In this document: one piece after another, positions 14,455 through 20,527 of the stretch | Layout of the letters: the number at the start of each line of letters is the position of its first letter | Numbering within the stretch: the first letter of the stretch is position 1 | Assembly (NCBI GenBank): GCA_964612425.1 | Contig: CAZTDX010000061.1 | Coordinates: forward strand, 1-20,527 | Length of the DNA stretch: 20,527 nucleotides | Direction: 5' to 3' | From: CAUJGP01 sp964612425 | Lineage (GTDB): Bacteria; Bdellovibrionota; Bdellovibrionia; Bdellovibrionales; Bdellovibrionaceae | The notes under the pieces: model-generated | The model's input: the letters and a program-made list of their open reading frames with translations, nothing else | The model's database searches: none | Told to the model about the DNA's origin: nothing | Made by a program: the position numbers and the translations under genes

Positions 14455-15910
14455 AACTCCAACAATAATTGTCATACTGTTGTCACTCAGCTGTTTTGCA
14501 AAGGCAAAAATGGAATCAAATAACCTAAGAGTTAGATTATCTTATCGCCTACCCATAGATCCATTGGCAATTCGCTCAATGGCTGATTACGACTTAGCTC
14601 TTTTGTTAACAGACACTTGGTTTAGCTACGATGATTCAAGAAAAGCCAAAGCTAATCTCATTAAATCATGGACTTTTAATTCAGAGCAAGGTGTTTATAC
14701 TTTTAAAATAAACTCTGATAAAAAATGGTCGAATGGCAATAAACTTCGAGCTGAAGAACTAATTTGGAACTTACAAAGGGCAATTAAACTGAAAACTCAG
14801 TATGGCAATGCCATTGAATCTCTGATCAATGTATCGTCAATTACATCGCCAGATGATTTAACTATCTTAATACAAACCAAAGACAAGAAACCTTCAGAGT
14901 CTTTTTTTCAACGCATGGGTGGTCAACCGCTTGCTATTATACATCCCTCAGACGCCGACAAAGACTCATTGAAAATCGTCTCAACCAAAACTGTCATTGG
15001 ACCTTACGTTGTTTCAAAAATCGAAAGTAATGAAATAGCTCTGATTAAAAATAAATATTATTTGAATGAAAACAAACATTCTCCCGTAGTTATTAACATT
15101 AGACAGTCCGAACCTATTTTTAATCTCAATGATTTTTTAAGTGGAAAGTCCTGGGAAAACATCACCCAAGTGAATTCATTTATATTACCAGAGACAGAAA
15201 AGCTTTTAAAAGAAAAGCATCATCCTCTATGGACAAGAGGTCATGATAGAGTTTCTCTGCTAAAGCCACTAAATAAAAATAGAATCGATTCACTCAAATC
15301 ATTGCTTATAATTCTTGGTCAAAAGTTAGAATCTATCAATTTTGATCATTTACCTATGAATGTAAAACGTGCAACTAGCCTTCAGCCGGTTGGCTACCCG
15401 TTGTACGATAAGCTAAAAAACAAAAAAAATGTCGTAGTAAATTTTCCTAAAGAAATTAAAATTTTGGCACCGACTGGTCAATCAACAGATTCTCAAATAA
15501 AAATTTTAAAACCTATATTTAATTCAATGGGAATAAATGCATACTTTGATCTTCATGTTAAATCCGAATTTGCAAACCTACTCTATTCAAGTCAAGAATA
15601 TGACTTTGCCTTATTTGATTTTGGAGTTGCAGATCCTGAACCTTCTACATGGATTGGAATTATAACAACAAACGAGTTTATTCATCTTGATCCAGATGAT
15701 AATCAAAAATTTCAACAGGCTTCGCAGTTTTTAAAAATAGAAGACGAGATAAAAGCATTTAAAGAACTACTAGAATCTTCATTTATGAAAGGAAACTACT
15801 TGCCTTTATTTCATTTTTCCACGTTATCCATAGGTCAATCAAATATTAACTTTTCACTTATTAAAGAGTTAGATGAAACTGTCGATTACTCCAAACTTAT
15901 TATTAAATAG
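14414..15910 (+). CDS. Family 5 periplasmic (peptide-type) solute-binding protein, cassette 2
   Basis: This 498-residue protein starts at TTG 14414 (AGAAAGAG upstream), overlapping the small peptide gene by 41 nt; TTG 14435 is an alternative. The signal peptide is KKKIIKTPTIIVILLSLSCFAKA, with cleavage likely after AKA (about 31); the Cys does not fit a lipobox well. SBP_bac_5 marks are LSYRLPIDPLAIRS, LTDTWFSYDD, the segment around WTFNSEQGVYTFKINSDKKWSNGNKLRAEELIWNLQRA, GPYVVSKIE, and late in the protein YDFALFDFGVADPEPSTW. These proteins normally hand peptides to an ABC importer, but no permease or ATPase gene is present, so a sensing or delivery role beside the kinase is more likely (inference). 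The 3' end overlaps the kinase gene by 38 nt. It is a paralogue of 1-321. Confidence 0.85.
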   Translation: MKKLFSLLKKKIIKTPTIIVILLSLSCFAKAKMESNNLRVRLSYRLPIDPLAIRSMADYDLALLLTDTWFSYDDSRKAKANLIKSWTFNSEQGVYTFKINSDKKWSNGNKLRAEELIWNLQRAIKLKTQYGNAIESLINVSSITSPDDLTILIQTKDKKPSESFFQRMGGQPLAIIHPSDADKDSLKIVSTKTVIGPYVVSKIESNEIALIKNKYYLNENKHSPVVINIRQSEPIFNLNDFLSGKSWENITQVNSFILPETEKLLKEKHHPLWTRGHDRVSLLKPLNKNRIDSLKSLLIILGQKLESINFDHLPMNVKRATSLQPVGYPLYDKLKNKKNVVVNFPKEIKILAPTGQSTDSQIKILKPIFNSMGINAYFDLHVKSEFANLLYSSQEYDFALFDFGVADPEPSTWIGIITTNEFIHLDPDDNQKFQQASQFLKIEDEIKAFKELLESSFMKGNYLPLFHFSTLSIGQSNINFSLIKELDETVDYSKLIIK

Positions 15911-17759
15911 TCCTCTACTTAAAAAAAGTTTTTTTGCTGGATTATTACTTTGGATAATACTCATAATTCCCATTAGTATTTCTTCATGGTATTTATTAAG
16001 TAAATACGAAACTTCTAAACTCCTTGAACAGCGCAATGCTAGCGAGTCCATACTTTCAAGTGTTTTTTCTGCAAATGCACGCTATGGAGACTTTGTCAAT
16101 GCGAGAGGTTTTATTCTTGAAAAAGCAAAACCACTAGGTTTAAATTCAATTATTATTTGCGACAATAATAATGAAATTTTGCAGAAAGATCAAACTTCCT
16201 CATGTCCACCTAAAGGCGAGTTCAATACTGTAGAAGTAAATGGACTTCAATTACAACTAATTTTTAATTGGAACAACAAAGCGTTTGACCAATCAAAACT
16301 AATTTTTTTTGGACTAGCTCTCTCAATTATATTATCTGCTTTTTTTATTTTTTCATCTGTACTTATTACTTATTTATTTACACTCAATCGCCTACTCTCA
16401 TTTAGTAATGAGCTCTCAATGTTGGCTGCAACTGATGGCATCCCACAATTTCCCTTTTTTCCTGAAGTGACTCCTGTGGTTGACTCCATTATCCTATTAA
16501 AGACTAAGATTTTAACAATGACCGAAGAGAACTTGCAGCTGAAGACCAAAACTGTATTTTCAGACATTGCCAAACAGGTTTCACACGACATTCGATCTCC
16601 GCTATCAGCCTTAAATATGATCCTGAACCATTTAAAGGAGCTACCAGAAAGTCATCGTTTAATGATAAGAAACTCGGTAACTAGAATAAATGATATTGCC
16701 AATACTTTACTTGAAAAGTCTAAAATTAATTTATCTACGCTTTCTGAAGTTGAACTTCATATTGATAGTTCTCAATTGCAGGTGGAGTTATTACCTGCAA
16801 TTGTTGACACGCTCGTCTCAGAGAAACGCCTTCAATACCGAGAAAAAATTGGAGTTGAAATAGAAACTGATTTTCAGAATTCGTATGGTTCTTTCGTAAA
16901 AATAAATTCTATTGAAATGAAACGAGTTCTCAGTAATCTTATTAATAACTCATGTGAAGCTCTAATTGAATCGAAAGGGAAAATTACTGTTTCTGTAAAA
17001 AAGTTTGAAAATAAAGTTATTCTAAGCATAAAGGATAATGGTAAAGGTATACCCCAGCATATTCTTCAGAGACTTGGCTCAAAGGGGTTTACATTTGGAA
17101 AAAATGACACGCAAAGTGGTTCTGGTATTGGGTTATTCCATGCTATAAAAACAATTGAGGGATTTGGTGGAATTTTTAGTATCGAATCAACAGTAGGAAA
17201 AGGCACAACAGCATCGATAACACTAAATGCCTCAACTACACCGAAATGGTTTATAGAAAAATTGATTTTAACACCCAACACTCAGATTGTAAGTCTTGAT
17301 GATGACTATTCAATTCATGAAGTCTGGAACAGTCGTTTTCAATCAATTGAATGCAGCAAATTCCAAATTGAACACATTGCGCTAACTTCAGGATCTGAAT
17401 TTAAAAACTTAGTCAACCATTCAAAAAATAAATCGAGTACAACGGATAAAAAATTGAACTCACTTTTCCTAATAGACTATGAGCTTTTAAATCAAAATGT
17501 CAGTGGACTTCAAATTATTGAAGAAATGTCAATTGCTGAGAATTCGATTCTTGTTACTTCAAGATATGATGAGACTCCAATACGTGAATTATGTAACAAA
17601 TTAGGTATCCGGCTAATCCCAAAGGGGTTAGTCGGATTTATTCCAATTGAAATTGAAAAACCAAAAGAAATTTTTGATCTAATTTTAATCGATGACGATG
17701 TTGAAATAATACATAAAATTTGGCAAATGTGCGCCATTGATAAAGGAAAAAAAAATTAA
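15873..17759 (+). CDS. Membrane hybrid histidine kinase (cassette 2), broken in its second receiver domain
   Basis: ATG 15873 lies 38 nt inside the binding-protein gene, so translation is coupled. The layout is TM1 at about 20-43, a periplasmic segment of about 95 residues with two Cys (96, 111) that could form a disulfide, TM2 at about 143-170, a linker of about 60 residues (HAMP-like length), HisKA with His238 in VSHDIRSPLSAL, the ATPase domain (NLINNSCEAL at 355-364, DNGKGIP at 388-394, GSGIGLFHAIKTIEG at 416-430), and REC1 (SLDDD 474-478, LIDYEL with Asp535, VTSR, LIPKG Lys584). REC2 begins (LILIDDDVEIIH at 604-614), but the frame ends at 17759 right after an A9 run; the rest of REC2 continues in the +1 frame to 17988. 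The kinase core and REC1 are intact. No output domain is fused. It is a paralogue of 1273-3219. Confidence 0.85.
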   Translation: MKLSITPNLLLNSPLLKKSFFAGLLLWIILIIPISISSWYLLSKYETSKLLEQRNASESILSSVFSANARYGDFVNARGFILEKAKPLGLNSIIICDNNNEILQKDQTSSCPPKGEFNTVEVNGLQLQLIFNWNNKAFDQSKLIFFGLALSIILSAFFIFSSVLITYLFTLNRLLSFSNELSMLAATDGIPQFPFFPEVTPVVDSIILLKTKILTMTEENLQLKTKTVFSDIAKQVSHDIRSPLSALNMILNHLKELPESHRLMIRNSVTRINDIANTLLEKSKINLSTLSEVELHIDSSQLQVELLPAIVDTLVSEKRLQYREKIGVEIETDFQNSYGSFVKINSIEMKRVLSNLINNSCEALIESKGKITVSVKKFENKVILSIKDNGKGIPQHILQRLGSKGFTFGKNDTQSGSGIGLFHAIKTIEGFGGIFSIESTVGKGTTASITLNASTTPKWFIEKLILTPNTQIVSLDDDYSIHEVWNSRFQSIECSKFQIEHIALTSGSEFKNLVNHSKNKSSTTDKKLNSLFLIDYELLNQNVSGLQIIEEMSIAENSILVTSRYDETPIRELCNKLGIRLIPKGLVGFIPIEIEKPKEIFDLILIDDDVEIIHKIWQMCAIDKGKKN

Positions 17760-17988
17760 ACTATTTTCAAACCCTAAAGAATTTATGAATAATGCAAGCC
17801 AATTCGATTACAGAATTCCTATTTATATTGATGTGAGCCTTGGTAATGACATAAAAGGACAAGATGTGGCTTCTGAAGTGCATACTCTTGGTTTTGCCAA
17901 CATATATATTTCTACAGGATATGATCCTGATACTATAGAAGTACCTCCTTGTGTTTTGTCAGTTGTGGGAAAAGATTTTCCTTTGTAA
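17737..17988 (+). pseudogene. Remainder of REC2 of kinase 2 in the +1 frame
   Basis: From the A9 run (17747-17755) the +1 frame reads KIKLFSNPKEFMNN, then IYIDVSLGNDIKGQDV, IYISTGYD and VVGKDFPL. It matches REC2 of kinase 1 (KRIVCFFNPIDFFNS, IYIDSNLGNQVKGEDI, LCTGYD, IVGKDFPL) position for position and carries its phospho-Asp, Thr and Lys. With eight A instead of nine the two frames join exactly. It is therefore the 3' part of the kinase gene, separated by a one-base insertion, or rejoined by slippage, or a sequence error. It has no start signals of its own. Confidence 0.8.
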
Positions 17989-18003
17989 TTTCATACCCAG
18001 CGA

Positions 18004-18055
18004 TATCAGTTATCTTTCAGAGCAGCAGCCTAGAATCCAACGTTTCATCTCAGAT
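18004..18055 (+). repeat. Diverged second copy of the 3' end of the 12330 gene
   Basis: Bases 18004-18033 read YQLSFRAAA and a stop, against YELSFRAAA and a stop at 13005-13034. The core of 20 bases (18010-18029 and 13011-13030) is identical, and similarity continues about 15-20 bases past the stop with several changes. The two copies flank cassette 2 as direct repeats about 5 kb apart. Confidence 0.7.
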
Positions 18056-18068
18056 GAGCAGCACCGAG

Positions 18069-20183
18069 CTACTCTAGCGAGAGGATTTTGTTGTACTCTT
18101 CTTTTGCGCGGGTGTGGATCATCTCGTTTGGATGTGTGGAAAATTGTTGGATGGCGTCCGGAATGTTTTTGAACCAATCGTTATTGGAAAAATAAATTTT
18201 ATTTTTAATATAGAAGAGTCGGTAGAGGTGACCTAAAACAAAAATGCCGCTGGCGACGTAGCGATCTTCATCGCTCAATAGGAGTTCTTTGATTTTCTTT
18301 CTGTAAAATTCGCTCACCTCTTCTTGGCAGGCAGCAATGATGACATTGCCGATCACGCGATTATTGTCGAACTCAAGGTGTGAGGAGTTCCACTGCTGGT
18401 CTTGATAACTTGTGAGCTGATTGTAGGCCTCAACGATATTGGCGCGAACACGAGGAACCGTCGTATTACCAGCCATTTTAAAATAAGTTTCGACTTCACG
18501 GTTATTCATATTAACAGCAAAGAACGTTTTCGATAAACTCACAATGGCCGCAACGATGTGCTCATCGCATTTTTTTGTAGCTGCTTGAAGTAATTCTAAA
18601 TAGGATTCGTGCAAATCCGCTGTGATAAGCAGATCATCTAAATGATATCCTCGCAATTGCTTTAAAATCGAATTGAGATTTTTAAATTCTTGTGATGATG
18701 ATTCATTTATCTTAATCATTTGAGTGCAAAAATTCATAATTTGCATAAGATCATCTTCGTTTCTAAAATAGTTGAGATAATCCCATTGCTCTTGAGCAAG
18801 AACTTCTTCGATAGAGGCAAATTTTTTAATTTCACAAAAAGAATGCTCACCTAGTCCTTTTAGGGTTTCGGTCATTGGTGGCGATAGTTCAAAAAGCGGA
18901 ACCAATCCATTTGTATCTTGAGCAAGAAGTGTGACGTGATGACCCGTGGATTTAGAAATTTTAGAAAGCCGAGAGGCGACATAATACACCATACTGTTGA
19001 GATTATAATTGTGCTCGGTGATTTGAAATTCAAAATCACCCACAACCATTGTTCCACGGTATTTGATTTTTATTTCTTTGTTCTCTAACTGACCTTCCAG
19101 ATGGGAGAGCGCTTTAAAAAAATCCCTGACGCAACTTAAAGCTAGTAATTTATTTTCCTGTAAAGTCCCGCACTCCACAATAAAACTCACCATATCCGAT
19201 TTAGCTTCTAGCATAAGTCCGTTATAGCGACTCACCAAAACTCTTCCAATATGATTAATTTTATTTCTGATTTTTATAATTTCATTCAAGCCAAACTTGG
19301 CCACATAGGGCGTATGATCCTTCCAATCTAATTCTATATAAACTACGCTATCTAATTTTTTGAGAAACTCTTCTGATTCTATGTAGCGGAGGTACACACT
19401 TTCAAAACCATGTTTTAATTTTTGATTTTCATTTTCTAAGTGAACATTTTCTTTCAGCATGGAATGAAGAAATCGAATAATCGTCTTACTTTTTTCTGAC
19501 GTCGCTCGTTCATGCAATAGTTCTTTCCAGTTACTCTTTCCAATCACTCGATATAAAAATAATAAATCACTAAAATAATATGCGACAAAAATAAAGAAAA
19601 TGAGCGTTAATGAAAGTGTGTCGTTAAAAAACACTTTAATAGAACTAAAAAACTCCTCAATAACGTGCTTTCCTGTAAGAATGGGAATACCCATTGTGAT
19701 TTTAAATGGCCCCTGAGCAATCGTTCTAATCATCACTGTTCGAAGCGTTTGCGTCTGACTCATTACTGGATAATCAGCCTCTAGTGCTGGATCTATTTCA
19801 CACGAATATCGCGAGCCACGAGTATTAAAAAGTGAAGTACCTTGGTAACGGAGGAGCGAAAAGTTGATATTTCCTGCTTTTGTTAATGTCAAAAGGAGTG
19901 CGGTAAGGTGATTAAGTTTTCGTTGATCCTCGATAGGGAGATTGTATCGTTTAAAATCACAATTGACTGGATCAATGCTCGGTTTGTCTTGTAGAATGTA
20001 ATCAAAACTATCAGCAATGGATTCAAGATTCAGTTTTCGTTTCTCTAAGATTTCTGCGTACTGAGAAGATGTGTTTAAATAAAACGAAACAAAAGAAAAT
20101 AAAAAATAGGAAACTAAAAAAGTTCCACAAATCAAAAAGATGATAAAAAGCTCTTTGGTTGCTCGTCGAAAAAGGTGTGTCAT
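18069..20183 (-). CDS. Membrane protein with degenerate class III cyclase-like domain and helical C-terminus
   Basis: This 704-residue protein has TM1 at about 12-36, an extracytoplasmic domain of about 150 residues with Cys 75 and 128, TM2 at about 188-212, then a coiled stretch (KENVHLENENQKLKHGFES). Residues about 278-420 follow the class III nucleotidyl cyclase fold: SVVYIELDWKDH in the place of the metal-binding strand, SRYNGLMLEAKSDMVSFIV (the usual GG-D-x-F hairpin), and TMVVGDFEFQITEHNYNLNSMVYYVASRLSKIS (the usual G...N.AaRL helix). Key metal Asp and substrate residues are not clearly kept, so it is probably non-catalytic. Residues about 480-704 are all helix with HEAT-like periodicity. 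A sensor-scaffold role is likely. AGGAG directly abuts the ATG, closer than normal, and no other start fits. It is convergent with cassette 2. Confidence 0.7.
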   Translation of the reverse strand: MTHLFRRATKELFIIFLICGTFLVSYFLFSFVSFYLNTSSQYAEILEKRKLNLESIADSFDYILQDKPSIDPVNCDFKRYNLPIEDQRKLNHLTALLLTLTKAGNINFSLLRYQGTSLFNTRGSRYSCEIDPALEADYPVMSQTQTLRTVMIRTIAQGPFKITMGIPILTGKHVIEEFFSSIKVFFNDTLSLTLIFFIFVAYYFSDLLFLYRVIGKSNWKELLHERATSEKSKTIIRFLHSMLKENVHLENENQKLKHGFESVYLRYIESEEFLKKLDSVVYIELDWKDHTPYVAKFGLNEIIKIRNKINHIGRVLVSRYNGLMLEAKSDMVSFIVECGTLQENKLLALSCVRDFFKALSHLEGQLENKEIKIKYRGTMVVGDFEFQITEHNYNLNSMVYYVASRLSKISKSTGHHVTLLAQDTNGLVPLFELSPPMTETLKGLGEHSFCEIKKFASIEEVLAQEQWDYLNYFRNEDDLMQIMNFCTQMIKINESSSQEFKNLNSILKQLRGYHLDDLLITADLHESYLELLQAATKKCDEHIVAAIVSLSKTFFAVNMNNREVETYFKMAGNTTVPRVRANIVEAYNQLTSYQDQQWNSSHLEFDNNRVIGNVIIAACQEEVSEFYRKKIKELLLSDEDRYVASGIFVLGHLYRLFYIKNKIYFSNNDWFKNIPDAIQQFSTHPNEMIHTRAKEEYNKILSLE

Positions 20184-20293
20184 CTCCTAATATCATCGGA
20201 AAAATTCAGTATTTCTAGAGAGACCCCCTACTAAAGTACAGTGAGTTGAGTAGGCTTTTGATATTTAAGACTTAGAGCTGGAATTAAAATAAA

Positions 20294-20318
20294 AAGGGCC
20301 GGCTTTTGACCGGCCCTT
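20294..20318 (-). terminator. Intrinsic terminator for the leftward gene at the right edge
   Basis: AAGGGCCGG and CCGGCCCTT are perfect 9-bp arms with a 7-nt loop. On the minus strand the hairpin is followed by TTTTTATTTTAA, a good U tract. It lies 67 nt after the stop of the repeat-protein gene. Confidence 0.85.
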
Positions 20319-20384
20319 CTATTATGCTTTCTTCAATTTGAAATTAGAATTTTATATTTGAAGATTGCGACTCTTATTTATTTC

Positions 20385-20527
20385 TTATCGACCACGTCTT
20401 ACAGGTGGTGGTTCAGAACGACGAGGTGGCTCTTCACGACGAGGTGGAGTTGGCTCCACTCTACGGGGCGGTTCTTCACGACGTGGCGGCTCTTCTCTTC
20501 GCGGAGGAGTTGGTTCCACTCTACGAG
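20385..20527 (-). CDS. C-terminus of a Pro/Arg/Glu-rich repeat protein (partial)
   Basis: Only the last 46 codons are in the window; the gene enters from the right and stops at 20385-20387. The reading is RRVEPTPPRREEPPRREEPP, then RRVEPTPPRREEPPRRSEPP, then PVRRGR: a 20-residue unit occurring twice, so the DNA is a 60-bp direct repeat (20411-20470 and 20471-20527). Such extended, charged proline-rich tails are usually disordered and occur in envelope or periplasm-spanning proteins and in RNA-binding proteins. What precedes it is unseen, so no function is given. The intrinsic terminator follows. Confidence 0.75.
   Translation of the reverse strand, partial: RRVEPTPPRREEPPRREEPPRRVEPTPPRREEPPRRSEPPPVRRGR
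20411..20527. repeat. 60-bp tandem repeat within the right-edge gene
   Basis: Two copies are offset by exactly 60 bases, with differences mostly at third codon positions, so the protein repeat is under selection. Within each copy a shorter unit of 12 or 18 bases (codons for PPRREE and PPRR) is also visible. More copies may lie outside the window. Confidence 0.8.

Noticed and set aside
17747..17755. Programmed ribosomal frameshift in kinase 2
   Set aside because: Joining needs +1 (or -2), not the common -1 at A-rich slippery sites, and no stimulatory hairpin is evident; mutation, slippage or error is simpler.
17737..17988. Independent small gene after kinase 2
   Set aside because: It lacks start signals and aligns as the missing part of REC2 of the kinase, including the phospho-Asp.
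13235..17988. Complete canonical azole-type RiPP cluster
   Set aside because: No E1-like/TfuA partner, dehydrogenase, dedicated peptidase or ABC exporter is present, so I do not call it a standard biosynthetic cluster.
18004..18055. Phage-type attachment site
   Set aside because: No integrase gene lies in the cassette and the neighbouring gene is not a tRNA; the repeat is reported only as a duplicated gene end.
1..20527. CRISPR array, rRNA, tRNA or insertion sequence
   Set aside because: I saw no regularly spaced repeats, no cloverleaf-like segment and no transposase.

Overview
The window is an AT-rich, gene-dense bacterial region. The best guess for the host is a low-GC member of the Bdellovibrionota. 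The evidence is the style of the HNH endonuclease with its long helical N-terminus, the run of second-messenger readers (tandem cyclic-nucleotide-binding domains, PilZ, a degenerate class III cyclase-like protein), the many secreted orphan proteins, and Gram-negative features such as periplasmic binding proteins. This placement is an inference; no rRNA or ribosomal marker is present.

The main content is two paralogous cassettes that bracket the window. Each combines a YcaO-family enzyme, a family 5 (peptide/oligopeptide type) periplasmic binding protein, and a membrane hybrid histidine kinase ending in two receiver domains. Cassette 1 (1-3219) is SBP (3' part only, with an in-frame stop), YcaO and kinase, followed by a SAM methyltransferase and an EamA transporter. 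Cassette 2 (13235-17988) is YcaO, a small secreted peptide, SBP and kinase, with an 8-nt gap or overlaps at every junction. No ABC permease, E1-like or TfuA-like partner is visible. The simplest hypothesis is that a ribosomally made peptide, perhaps YcaO-modified, is secreted, captured by the binding protein and reported by the kinase. Only the gene content and order are observed; the pathway is inferred. Decay is visible: the stop in SBP1, a degenerate YcaO1 C-terminus (PHFFG, against PHPIP in YcaO2), and a frameshift at an A9 tract in kinase 2.

Between the cassettes lie, on the minus strand, a tandem cyclic-nucleotide-binding protein (5481-6584), a secreted protein with an HELLH motif (6625-8595) and a secreted trypsin-fold-like protein (8708-9625). 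Then come a plus-strand PilZ protein (9983-10378), an AT-rich spacer with a 20-bp-arm inverted repeat, a minus-strand HNH endonuclease (10865-11863), a structured spacer, and a plus-strand protein resembling a fusion of a TumE-type (DUF6516) domain and a winged-helix regulator (12330-13034). The 3' end of this last gene is repeated, diverged, just after cassette 2 (18004-18055), and a fragment resembling the HNH gene lies just before cassette 2. Both suggest that cassette 2 sits in a rearranged or inserted segment.

The right edge holds a membrane protein with a degenerate cyclase-like domain and helical-repeat tail (18069-20183, minus), an intrinsic terminator, and the C-terminus of a Pro/Arg/Glu repeat protein entering from the right on the minus strand.
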